Shown piece after piece: positions 35,793-47,839 of a DNA stretch of 64,000 nt. Numbering within the stretch: position 1 is the stretch's first letter; each line of letters opens with the position of its first letter. Both the position numbers and the translations under genes were made by a program. Origin of the DNA: Corella eumyota (taxonomy: Eukaryota > Chordata > Ascidiacea > Phlebobranchia > Corellidae); contig OY720102.1 of the NCBI GenBank assembly GCA_963082875.1, positions 7,006,001 through 7,070,000 of the forward strand, written 5' to 3'. Under the pieces are notes generated by a model, which was not told the DNA's origin, did not search any database, and worked only from the letters and a program-made list of their open reading frames with translations.

Positions 35793-38700
35793 TTACAGCT
35801 TTAGACCTTGCGTTACATCGATTGATTTCGCTTCAGAGCCTTCAGACTTACATTCCCTGCGAGAAATACTTTATTGTTGAAAGTGTTTTGTATTAGTTAT
35901 ATGTTTGCTAGCTGATGTTTGCTTCTTGGTAAAAAATACTGGCTTTGTTGCCCTAACTATTTATGTTACGAAGCAAAGTCTACATTTAACATTTCGGAGC
36001 ACTTGTACTTAACGGTTCTTGGAAAATCTTAGTACCGTAAAATATAAAAGAGATTTAGCAAGGATTGTAAAATACGAGGAGAGAATTTGCTAGACCACTA
36101 TAGTACGAAAGAAAATTTGGTAGGACCGTAAAGTACGAAAACGTATAACCTAGAACCACAAAATACAAGAGACAGCCTTAAACTACAAGTGATCCAATAT
36201 TTCAGCTACTTCTATAACTTGGCAGGCCAGACTGCTTTACTATAAGCTAAAATGGCACTTTTAACATGCAAAAATCTCTTGGAACGATATTTGTTAATTA
36301 AACTTACTTGGATATCTTTGTTACTGCTGTTGCTGCATTGCTGCTACTTTCGTTCCGTTTGGTCCATTTGACTGCTCCACTGGTTGAGCTGCCACTGCGG
36401 CTTTTGACTGAGCGTCGTACGGTTGTTGAGGCCAATCTAAAACAAATATATTTATCTTAGCAGGGTTTATACTAATTGTAAAATGTTAAGTGGTTTACGA
36501 TTCAGTAAATAAATTTAACTAAAACGATAGATTGTACAAGGCGTTTTTGTTGGGTTGTGTGTTGTTTGCACATGCATTGCTGCATTAGCGTTTTATAGAA
36601 GATCATGTCATTAAGCATCCAGTAAAAAACAAATAAGTTTTGTCCAAAGTTGCAGATGCAATACCAATCAAGTAAGTACTCGGGCTTATAATATTAGAAA
36701 ATCTTGTGGCATTATCTTGGGGTTGAGTAAGACAACGTTTTTAAAACCTTTGCAGAATTGTGCTGTTGGTATGCAGACTTTGTAAAAGCGAAATACCAAA
36801 TGAGTCGGTTGCATTGTTCGTGTGTTTACTAATCTAGCTATTCATTATTTCCAAGAAATAAAGTGTTTTTGTACGGTCTTAATAAAACAATTTACTATTA
36901 ACAAGCGCAAGTAAGTCATCCTAACAAACAAAATTGGTATTGCTAATTTTAGTTTTATTGTTCAACATAATGGAGTCGACTAATATCCTGTTACCACACT
37001 TTATTTGTTTGTGAAATTATGACAACAATGACTAGAATTTCCATAAAATTGAATTGAAAATATTTGCCAATAATTTTTTGCTTTCTCAATAATGGAACCT
37101 AAATTTTTTTTAACTTAAAAAAGTCCAACTTGATTATTATATACCTGAATTTTCGTGCAAAACTGGTCTCCAAAAAGCTGTACAATAAAGAATTAAGAGC
37201 CGAATTAAGGTAAGCAAGAATCGAACCGACGACTGGCATAATTATGCAGACCGTGTCCTTGAAAACAAAACATTGACATAAATAGCTGAACATTACAACA
37301 TTGTCTTTAATGATATACTTTTTAGAAAATTTACGTTTGACAATGCTAAAAGATCTTATCAAAACACCATGACAAAAATTTTTAAACCCGGAAAAGGCTG
37401 TCTTAATAAAACACAATCACTACAACTTTTTATGTTAGAAGAACTACGGTTATGCTTAAGAAAAGAGCTAGACTTAGCATTATCATTAAGCGTAGTGCAG
37501 TTTATAAACTTACGTCGCCTTCCACTCTTGGTATTCCTACAATCTTAGCAATATGATTGGCGTGAAAAGGCAGCCAAAGTATCCCGAACGATCCGACCAA
37601 CATCACGCACATTATCGTCACCCTTCTCCGACCTTTGTCCGATCTAGAAGACGACTTTCTTCTTCTTTTGCCCCCCGCTCCACCAGTAGTCTTTAATTGA
37701 TTCGTGACGCTGGGCGTACTTTGCAGACGTACTCTTGTGCTCTTAAGACGGAGAACAATCAAAGAGTAACAACCGGTCATAATCTGTTAAAACAACAAAG
37801 CGAATATAAACTAACAGCTCAACAAAATATGATTTAAAATGAAAAAAATACCTTAAGAAAGTATAATTCAAGATTCAGCTAGATTTTGAAAATTTTACAA
37901 CACTCCGAAATACTCAGTTTAACTTTAGTAATTCTAAGACCAAGTATATAATAATATGTTGCTTACTATAAACGGTATGATGAACATGCCGACAAAGTTA
38001 AAAATCAAAAAGCCTGTCCAGCTGGGCGGTTGTCCCCGGTAGTTACACTGTAGTGAGATTTGGGGTATAGGTACACTGCTAGTTGTAGGATCTTCGACCA
38101 CAAATGTTTTGTTGCCCGAGGCTTCACCGCTGGAGTTTGTTAATACTTCTTCGTTATTGATTGCATATTCATTTGTGTCTCCATAAATGCTAATAAGAAA
38201 TTGTCATAATTTGTTAATATTGTTATTGGTGTACTATTGTTTTACTCTTAGGGTAAGATTATAATATTAAAGGCCAAACAAAATTTAAAGCTTTGTGCAG
38301 TAATCTTGGCTTTAAGACTTACTTTAATCCTGAGTAATCTCCTTCGTAATCAGAATAGAATTCATTCGAATCAAACTCTTTTCTAAAGATAAACATTTTT
38401 TTCTATTTTTGACTGGATTAACGTATAAATTCACATAAATAGAGTCAGCACTTTAGGTAGTAGTCAGCTATTCATTCTTACGTGCAATGGGGCTCGTAAA
38501 CATCTCGGCTTTCTTCTATTTTTGTTTTCGACGTCAGACACTCGCCAATTGTCTCATTTGTGTAACCTTCGTTAATGCATTCCTGTGTAATATCAACTAC
38601 CTTTGGAAATTCGTACCTAGCAATAGGAATTTTAAAAAGGAATTAATATTTAAAAACATATCATGGCATTAAATACACTGTAAAAATACTTTAAATTATT

Positions 38701-40263
38701 TGCTTATTTTATTTTTTATCAAACAGTCTACCTAAATATTATTTAGTATTTTTCATTAGTGTTTTTATTATATCTTTATCCTCGATGTGGTCATGTCGAC
38801 TTCACAACCTAAACATAGGGTAACAACAGTCACCCTGACCTGGTCTGAATTTACTCTTGGCAGTTTGAAATATTATAAGTTACATTAGCCCAAACATTAG
38901 GCTGCTAAGTGAGTGTTGTCCCAGCAGGAGTTCATGCCGTTTATCACGCTACAGAACAAGGGCATTGGGGATCAAACCTAGGGCCTCATGTAGTGTAGAA
39001 AATGTTCTGGCCGCTACACCACGCTGTCAGTGTTTATTGGTACAGGTTTGGCATACTTTTGCATATCATGCTGGTTGTCGTTGCAGTTATTTGAAAGTAG
39101 TTTTACTTACGAGCAGGAACAGTCTGGATCGTTCCCAACCTTAAAACTGTACATCATAACCGGTATGCATATAAGCAAGGCTAAAGTCCAAGTTACTCCG
39201 GTAATGACAAAGGCCGAGTTATTTGTTCGAAGTTTTTGGAGATATTTTTGAAATCGTTGGCAGACCGCGATATACCGGTCAAGACTCATAATCTAAAATG
39301 TTAGTTAGTAATTAAGGTATTGCTGTTTTTGCCAATTATGATTTTATTTAAACCTTTTTTTATGTCAGAGTTTTAGAAAAAATTTCAATCGATTCAACCT
39401 ACCACTAGAAACATAATTGACGCGTAGTAGTTCAGAAACAAAATCGTTTCTTTGGCTTTGCAGAGATTCTGGGAAAGCGACCATCTTCCTTCAATGTCTT
39501 CTTTTACTTTAAACGGAAGAGTTAACAGAAATAAAGAATCAGCAATGGCGAGTTGTAGTACATACCTAAAAATTGAAAAACATGATGCATTACTACTTAG
39601 GTGTTTTCATTATCGCTTGAGCGATTAATGGAAAAATGATTTAAAAATATTTAAATTTTAAATATTTAAAAATACTACCCCAATCCCAAATGTTAATAAT
39701 CTGAGCAATAATGATTTTTTTAACAAACCGAACCATTTTTATAAAGGTTGAAATAATCAGTAAATTAACCACTTAAACATCACCTAGCAGACTTGAAGCG
39801 ACTAATGGAATTTTTGGTTACTTCTATAATTGCTTTAAAGCTTTAATTAATATACCCCAGCAGGCGGGGCGCATATTTCGACCCGATTTAAAGCGGTTAA
39901 TTGTTCCATCTTTTTTCGTTTTAAAGCGATTCATGGCTAGCTAATCGGGTAAAAAAGTAAAGGCAATTTGATAAAACATTTAAACTTACCAGTGGGTAAC
40001 CGATTTCTTGTATTGTTTTAACACCAAAATAACAAAAATAACAACGAAGTTGCCGATAAGGCCAATTATGCAAATTATCAAAGAGCACACAACTTTTCCC
40101 CAAGGAACTTCATGGTCGTCTTCATCTTAAAAAATTGTATCAAAATTTTTCATTTTAAATTTTTATGTTTTGCTTTCTGTTTTTTTTTGGCTTATTAAAG
40201 TTTGTTTAATTCCTACTTACTTTCTAGGTATTTTGACGCATTAATGAAAAGGCTAGGCAACAT
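35793..40263 (-). CDS. Class A peptide-type GPCR, GPCR2, with NPxxY and tail changes
   Basis: Eleven coding exons on minus: 40263-40221, 40125-39990, 39565-39403, 39292-39111, 38616-38482, 38382-38323, 38189-37967, 37783-37514, 37257-37145, 36436-36308, 35856-35793. All junctions are consistent; 505 aa. The N-terminus MLPSLFINASKYLE differs from GPCR1. DRY is at 119-121 and WLPF with W384 is kept. The TM7 motif reads NSLLY (426-430), Ser replacing the Pro found in copies 1, 3 and 4. ECL2 has six cysteines and an acidic tyrosine run (EFYSDYEGDYSG). In exon 11 the codon after GLKL is TAA where GPCR4 has GAA, removing about 34 residues with the PPxY-type end. An antisense SINE lies in intron 4. 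Probably expressed, but signalling may be altered. Confidence 0.82.
36028..36178. repeat. Minisatellite, five units of about 31 bp
   Basis: Five degenerate units of the pattern TAGNACCGTAAAATACGANA GAGANTTTGC in the last intron of GPCR2 (between exons 10 and 11). Not seen in the matching intron of GPCR4. Confidence 0.7.
38768..39028 (-). repeat. tRNA-derived SINE in GPCR2 intron 4
   Basis: Antisense and more degraded than the other copies: CTTTATCCTCGATGTGG at the left, and GCCGCTACACCACGCTG, the complement of the A-box-like head, at the right. The same insertion is in intron 4 of GPCR3 and GPCR4; GPCR1 intron 4 is only 93 bp and lacks it. Confidence 0.8.
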
Positions 40264-41144
40264 TTTATCTATTTTTTTATTTTGCCAATTTATTTACAAA
40301 CACGAAAAATAAAAATTTGATATTCTTTTCAGTTTTTCCAAATATAATGCCCTTTAAACCTACACTATATAGAAAGTTGGGCTATAGCTGAAAGTCTATA
40401 ATAAAAACTTTTAAGCAAGCTGCGATGGTATTATATATATTGTTTTGAATATTGTTACCCAAATAAGGGCAATTTGCTATTGAAACTTAATAAAAGGGTT
40501 TCATTTTTTATAACAAAGGCCATTGATTTTTTAAGTAAACACCATCAATGGCATATTTCCTGATATTAGAGAGCTTCTTAAGTACAATGAATTATACGGT
40601 ATAAGGATATTTATTAGAGAAATATTTTTTGGTTAAAACAATAACATTTAAGCAACACTATTTACTTACTTATACATTGCTATTAAAAATTTTTTTTTTA
40701 ATTTTTGTTGAAATTTTTTTCGGGGACGATGTAGTTTTATAAATTTTTGCGACGACATAGTTTTAAACATTTTCATTTAAATTAAAAAAAATTAAATTAT
40801 TTTAATAAAACTTTTTTATAGATTTTCTTTTAATCTGATTTAAGGTTGGTTTAAAAGGTTAGTTTTGAAGCCAGAAATTGTTTTCTGTATAGTTTAATAC
40901 TTACTCATGGAAAAAAAACTTGAAAGTCAATCATGCAATATCTTTTGGGCAACTTTGTCCAGAAATAGAGAAGGCTTTTTATAATTAAAGTAGGCCTATG
41001 ACTTTTAGAGTGAAGGTACTACCTTAAATAAAGAAATCTAGCGTTACCATTAGATGGGTTGTTTAGAGTTGTAGCAGTTTAACCCTGTAAAAGGGTGTCG
41101 ACTTTGATTTTCTTATAATTAGGATTTTGTTAAAGTTAACTCTA

Positions 41145-41624
41145 ACATTGTGGTAATTTTGTGACTATCGTTACTGTATTTATCTTAGCTGGGATAGTGT
41201 TTACTGTAAAACGAACCTTTATAATTTGACGGGTGTAGTGGTAAGAACACTTGTTTTACCACACATGAGGCCGTGGGTTCAATCCCCACTGATCTCATGC
41301 TGTAGCGCCCTTGGGTAAGACATTATAAATGGTATTTACTCCTGCTAAGCCAGCACTTAATCAGCAGTATAATTATTGGGCAATTATAATTTATAATATC
41401 CCAAACTGCCACAGACAACTCGAGACTGGGTCGAAGTAACTTATGTTACTCTATGTTTAAGTCGCGCATTTGACTTTCCCACATCAAGGATAAAGATATA
41501 TACAAAAAATCATAATAATTAAAATTAATCAACAACTCTACCATGACTAGTACAGAACGTTTGGTCGGTGTTTTTTATTTCTTGTTAGTTCGATATTTGC
41601 TTTAATGGCTATTGTAAGCTTAAG
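41145..41624 (+). pseudogene. SLC35G-like fossil 8, exon 2 split by a SINE
   Basis: 41145-41229 matches the start of transporter exon 2 (TGTGGTATTTTCGAGGCTAT region to PPFIF). 41525-41624 matches the part around TSTDRMVGVLLSLV to IVSLRK. Between them lies a whole SINE. Exon 1 and the second half of exon 2 are gone; 3' flanking DNA follows directly. About 100 bp upstream, the AATCTAGCGTTACC and AAGGGTGTCGAC pieces are the old transporter 5' flank. Confidence 0.85.
41230..41509 (+). repeat. tRNA-derived SINE inserted in transporter fossil 8
   Basis: Head GGGTGTAGTGGTAAGAACAC and TGGGTTCAATCCCCAC, body CCTGCTAAGCCAGCACTTAA, tail GGATAAAGATATATAC with an A run. The same insertion point is used in fossil 9. 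Confidence 0.88.
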
Positions 41625-42009
41625 GATTTGGTGGTGATCTATGTTGGTTAAATTAAAATTTATAAAAAATTTAGTAAAGCCCTCAAACGTTTTGCTAAAA
41701 GTTACGCCTTAAAAAGCAACATTAACTATATTAAGAGGGCTAACTTAAATCACAAACGCAAAATGATAGTCTATCCGAAATTTCATTAATGTAATAACCT
41801 AAACTACCATTTACCTGTAAACTGGTAATGCCATCCATATAATATACAAGTGATACTCATTAATAGTGGATAAAATTTTTAATCACAGGTGCTGTACATG
41901 TTAAAGTATTTATACATGCAAATTGTCATTTGTCGCATGCAAACTTTCCCAATTTGTTTTCAAACAACTTTTTTGTTGCAAAAGTTGCGTATTCCAAATT
42001 TGGAATAAT

Positions 42010-45000
42010 TTAGATACGGTTGACGGTTGTTGAGGCCAATCTAAAACAAATATATTTATCTTAGCAGGGTTTATACTAATTGTTAAGTGGTTTACGATTC
42101 AGTAAATAAATTTAACTAAGACGATAGATTGTACAAGGCGTTTTTGTTGGGTCCAGTAAAAAACAAATAAGTTTTGTCCAAAGTTGCAGATGCAATAACA
42201 ATCAAGTAAGTAATCGGGCTTATAATATTAGAAAATCTTGTGGCATTTTCTTGGGGTTGAGTAAGACAACGTTTTTAAAACCTTTGCAGAATTGTGATGT
42301 TGGTATGCAGACTTTGTAAAAGCGAAATACCAAATAAGTCGGTTGCATTGTTCGTGTGTTTACTAATCTAGCTATTCATTGTTTCCAAGAAATAAAGTGT
42401 TTTTGCACGGTCTTAATAAAACAATTTACTATTAACAAGCGCAAGTAATTCATCCTAACAAACAAAATTGGTATTGCTAATTTTAGTTTTATTGTTCAAC
42501 ATAATAGAGTCGACTAATATCCTGTTACCACACTTTATTTGTTTGTGAAATTATATGACAACAATGACTAGTATTTTCCATGAAATTGAATTGAAAATAT
42601 TTGCCAATAATTTTTTGCTTTCTCAATAAATGAACCTAAATTTTTTTTAACTTAAAAAAGTCCAACTTGATTATTATATACCTGAATTTTCGTGCAAAAC
42701 TGGTCTCCAAAAAGCTATACAATAAAGGATTAAGAGCCGAATTAAGGTAAGCAAGAATCGAACCGACGACTGGCATAATTATGCAGACCGTGACCTTAAA
42801 AACAAAACATTGGAATAAATAGCTGAACATTAAAACATTGTCTTTAATGATATACTTTTTAGAAAATTTACGTTTGACAATGCTAAAAGATCTTATCAAA
42901 ACACCATGACAAAAATTTTTAAACCCGGAACAGGCTGTCTTAATAAAACACCATCACTACAACTTTTTATGTTAGAAGAACTACGGTTATGCCTAAGAAA
43001 AGAGCTAAACTTAGCATTATCATTAAGCGTAGTGCAGTTTATAAACTTACGTCGCCTTCCACTCTTGGTATTCCTACAATCTTAGCAATATGATTGGCGT
43101 GAAAAGGCAGCGAAAGTATCCCGAACGATCCGACCAACATCACGCACATTATCGTCACCCTTCTCCGATCCTTGTCCGATCTAGAAGACGACTTTTTTCT
43201 TCTTTTGCCCCCCGCTCCACCAGTAGTCTTTAATTGATTCGTGACGCTGGGCGTACTTTGCAGACGCACTCTTGTGCTCTTAAGACGGCGAACAATCAAA
43301 GAGTAACAAGCGGTCATAATCTGTTAAAACAACAAAGCGAATATAAACTAACAGCTCAACAAAATATGATTCAAAATGAAAAAAATACCTTAAGAAAGTA
43401 TAATTCAAGATTCAGCTAGATTTTGAAAATTTTACAACACTCCGAAATACTCAGTTTAACTTTACTAATTCTAAGACCAAGTATATAGTAATAGGTTGCT
43501 TACTATAAACGGTATGATTAACATGCCGACAAAGTTAAAAATCAAAAAGCCTGTCCAGCTGGGCGGTTGTCCCCGGTAGTTACACTGTAGTGAGATTTGG
43601 GGTATAGGTACACTGCTAGTTGTAGTTACTTCGACCCCAACTGTATCGTTGCCCGAGACTTCACCGCTGGAGTTTGTTAATACTTCTTCGTTATTGATTG
43701 AAAATTCATAGTTTGTGTCCCAAGAAATGCTTGCTATTGGTGTATTGCTATTGGTGTACTATTGTTTTACTCTTAGGGTAAGATTATAATATTTAAAGGC
43801 CAAACAAATCTTAAAGCTTTGTGCAGTAATCTTGGCTTTAAGACTTACTTTGATGCTGAGTAATCTCCTTCGTAATCAGGATTGTATTCGTTCAAATCAA
43901 ACTCTTTACTAAAAATAAACATTTTTTTCTATTTTTGACTGGATTAACGTATAAATTCACATAAATAGAGTCAGCACTTTAGGTAGTAGTCAGCTATTCA
44001 TTCTTACGTGCAATGCTCGGCTCGTAAACATCTCGATTTTTTTCTATTTTTGTTTTCGACGTCAGACACTCGCCAATTGTCTCATTTGTGTAACCTTCGT
44101 TAATGCATTCCTGTGTAATATCAACTACCTTTGGAAATTCGTACCTAGCAATAGGAATTTTAAAAGGGCATTAATATTTAAAAACATATCATGGCATTAA
44201 ATACACTGTAAAAATACTTTAAATTATTTGCTTATTTTATTTTTTATCAAACAGTTTACCTAAATATTATTTAGTATTTTTCATTAGTGTTTTTATTATA
44301 TCTTTATCCTCGATGTGGTCATGTCGACTTCACAACCTAAACATAGGGTAACAACAGTCACCCTGACCTAGTCTGAATTTACTCTTGGCAGTTTGAAATA
44401 TTATAAATTACATTAGCCCAAATATTAGGCTGCTAAGTGAGTGTTGCCCCAGCAGGAGTTTATGCCGTTTATCACGCTACAGAACAAGGGCATTGGGGAT
44501 CAAACCTAGGGCCTCATGTAGTGTAGAAAATGTTCTGGCAGCTACATCACGCTGTCAGTGTTTATTAGTACAGGTTTGGCATACTTTTGCATATCATGCT
44601 GGTTGTCATTGCAGTTATTTGAAAGTAGTTTTACTTACGAACAAGAACAGTTTGGATCGTTCCCAACCTTAAAACTGTACATCATAACCGGTATGCATAT
44701 AAGCAAGGCTAAAATCCAGGTTACTCCGGTAATGACAAAGGCCGAGTTATTTTTTCGAAGTTTTTGGAGATATTTTTGAAATCGTTGGCAGACCGCGATA
44801 TACCGGTCAAGACTCATAATCTAAAATGTTAGTTATAGTAATTAAAACATTGCTGTTTTTGCCAATTATGATTTTATTTAAACCTTTTTTTACGTCAGAG
44901 TTTTAAAAAAAATTTCAATCGATTCAACCTACCACTAGAAACATAATTGACGCGTAGTAGTTCAGAAACAAAATCGTTTCTTTGGCTTTGCAGAGATTTT

Positions 45001-45792
45001 GGGAAAGCGACCATCTTCCTTCAATGTCTTCTTTTACTTTAAACGGAAGAGTTAACAGAAATAAAGAATCAGCGATGGCGAGTTGTAGTACATACCTAAA
45101 CATTTAAAAATATGATGCATTACTACTTAGGTGTTTTTATTATCGGTTGAGCAATTAATGAAAAAATGATTTAAAAATATTTAAATTTTAAATATTTAAA
45201 AATACTACCCCAATTCCAAACGTTAATAATTTCGAGCAATAATGCTTTTTTAACAAACCGAACCATTTTTATAAAGGTTGAAATAATCAGTAAATTAACC
45301 ACTTAAACATCACCTAGCAGACTTGAAGCGACTAATGGAATTTTTGGTTACTTCTATAATCGCTTTAAAGCTTTAATTAATATACCCCAGCAGGCGGAGC
45401 GCATCTTTCGACCCGATTTAAAGCGGTTAATGGTTCCATCTTTTTTCGTTTTAAAGCGATTAATGGCTAGCTAATCGGGTAACAAAGTAAAGGCAGTTTA
45501 ATAAAACATTTAAACTTACCAGTGGGTAACCGATTTCTTGTATTGTTTTAACACCAAAATAACAAAAATAACAACGAAGTTGCCGATAAGGCCAATTATG
45601 CAAATTATCAAAGAGCACACAACTTTTCCCCAAGGAACTTCATGGTCGTCTTCATCTTAAAAAATTGTATCAAAATTTTTCATTTTAAATTTTATGTTTT
45701 GCTTTCTGTTTTTTTTTGGCTTATTAAAGTTTGTTTAATTCCTACTTACTTTCTAGGTATTTTGACGCATTAATGAAAAGGCTAGGCAACAT
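42010..45792 (-). pseudogene. Class A GPCR, GPCR3, degrading copy
   Basis: Minus-strand exons: 45792-45750, 45655-45520, 45095-44933, 44820-44639, 44144-44008, 43908-43849, 43729-43504, 43320-43051, 42794-42682, then a cut exon 10 (42040-42010). It is 5.53 kb from, and very close to, GPCR2. Exon 5 is 137 bp against 135 in GPCR2 and GPCR4, which shifts the frame and turns EPHC into EPSIA. With the usual exon 6 acceptor a stop follows at once; an AG 5 bp further on (exon 6 then 43903-43849) would restore the frame, giving about 451 aa. TM6 reads ILSLPF (Trp to Ser at the CWxP position) while NPLLY is intact. Exon 10 ends after RLASTTVNRI and exon 11 is absent. I call it a likely pseudogene; a short, altered receptor is possible. 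Confidence 0.7.
44294..44558 (-). repeat. tRNA-derived SINE in GPCR3 intron 4
   Basis: Same antisense insertion as in GPCR2 intron 4, copied with the gene. Confidence 0.8.
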
Positions 45793-46629
45793 TTTATCTA
45801 TTTTTTTATTTTGCTAATTTATTTACAAACACGAAAAATAAAAATTTTATATTCTTTTCAGTTTTTCCAAATGTAATGCCCTTTAAACCTACACTATATA
45901 GAAAGTTGGGTTATAGCTGGAAGTTTATAATAAAAACTTTTAAGCAAGCTGCGATGGTATTATATATATTGTTTTGAATATTGTTACCCAAATAAGGGCA
46001 AAACCCATTGAAATTTTCAGTAAACACCATCAATGGCGCGTTTCCTGATATTAGTGAACTTCTTAAGTACAATGAATTATACGGTATAAGGATATTTATT
46101 AGAGAAATATTTTTTGGTTAAAACAATAACATTTAAGCAACACTATTTACTTACTTATACATTGCTATTAAAATTTTTTTTTTTTAATTTTTGTTGAAAT
46201 TTTTTTCGGGGACGATGTAGTTTTATAAATTTTTGCGACGACATAGTTTTAAACATTTTCATTTTAATTAAAAAAAATGAAATTATTTTAATAAAACTTT
46301 TTCATAGATTTTTTTTAATCTGATTTAAGGTTGGCTTAAAAGGTTAGTTTTTAAGCTAGAAATTGTTTTCTGGGAAAAAAAACTAGGAAAAAAAACTTGT
46401 AAGTCAATCATTCAATATCTTTTGGTCAACTTTGTCCAGAAATAGAAAAGGCTTTTCATAATTGAAGTAGGCCCATGACTTTTACAGTGAAGGTGATACT
46501 ACCTTAAATAAAGAAATCTAGCGTTACCATTAGATGGATTGTTTAGAGTTGTAGTAGTTTAACCCTGTAAAAGGGTGTCGACATTGATTTTCTTATAGTT
46601 AACTAAGGATTTTGTTAAAGTTAACTCTA

Positions 46630-47109
46630 ACATTGTGGTAATTTTGTGACTATTGTTACTGTATTTATCTTAGCTAGAATAGTGTTTACTGTACAACCAA
46701 CCTTTATAATTTGACGGGTGTAGTGGTAAGAACACTTGTTTTACCACACATGAGGCCGTAGGTTTAATCCCCACTGATCTCATGTTGTAGCGCCCTTGAG
46801 TAAGACATTATAAACGGTATTTACTCCTGCTAAGCCAGCACTTAATCAGCAGTATAATTATTGGGCAATTATAATCTATAATATCCCAAACTGCCACAGG
46901 AAACTCGAGGCTGGGTCGGGGTAACTTCTGTTACTCTATGTTTAAGTCGCGCATTTGACTTTCCCACATCAAGGATAAAGATATATACAAAAAATAATAA
47001 TAATTAAAATTAATCAACAACTCTACCATGACTAGTACAGAACGTTTGGTCGGTGTTTTTTATTTCTTGTTAGTTCGATATTTGCTTTAATGGCTATTGT
47101 AAGCTTAAG
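46630..47109 (+). pseudogene. SLC35G-like fossil 9, exon 2 split by a SINE
   Basis: Same structure as fossil 8, about 5.49 kb downstream: exon 2 start (46630-46714), SINE, middle of exon 2 (about 47015-47109), then transporter 3' flank. Both fossils share the SINE site and the same deletions, so decay came before the duplication. Confidence 0.85.
46715..46995 (+). repeat. tRNA-derived SINE inserted in transporter fossil 9
   Basis: Close copy of the SINE at 41230-41509, with GGTTTAATCCCCAC in the B-box region. Confidence 0.88.
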
Positions 47110-47839
47110 GATTTGGTGGTGATCTATGTTGGTTAAATTAAAATTTATAAAAAATTTAGTAAAGCCCTAGGCAAACGTTTTGCTAAAAGTTACGCCTTAA
47201 AAAGCAACATTAACTATATTAACAGGGCTAACTTAAATCACAAACGCAAAATGATAGTCTATCCGAAATTTCATTAATGTAATAACCTAAACTACCATTT
47301 AACTGTAAACTGGTAATGACATTCATATAATATACAAGTGACACTCATTAATAGTGGGTAGAATTTTTAATCACAAGTGCTGTACATGTTTAAAATATTT
47401 ATACTTGCAAAATGTCATTCGTCACATGCAAACTTTCCCAATTTGTTTTTAAACAACTTTTTTGTTGCAAAAGTTGCGTACTCCAAATTTGGAATAATTT
47501 AGATTCACTAGTGAATTGGCGCAGTCTATGGTATTTTGATTTTATAACTTATGTTATATAGGATTGATGAATATTGGCAAGAAAAAAAAAATAATAAAAA
47601 AAACGTAAAAATAACAAAATGTAACTTATTTTACATTTATGCACAAGCTTAATGTCATCTTTAATGGAACGACTCTTAAAAAAAACTTATTATTAATGCT
47701 ACTGTTTTTGGAATTATATACTAAAAACTGTAAATGTAAGCCCATGCAGAAATGTTAAATAAGCTACAATAAGCAGTAGAGTTTGCTATTCATAAATTTA
47801 TGTTTTTTCAGCGTTTTTATTAGTACAAAAGCAATCTCT

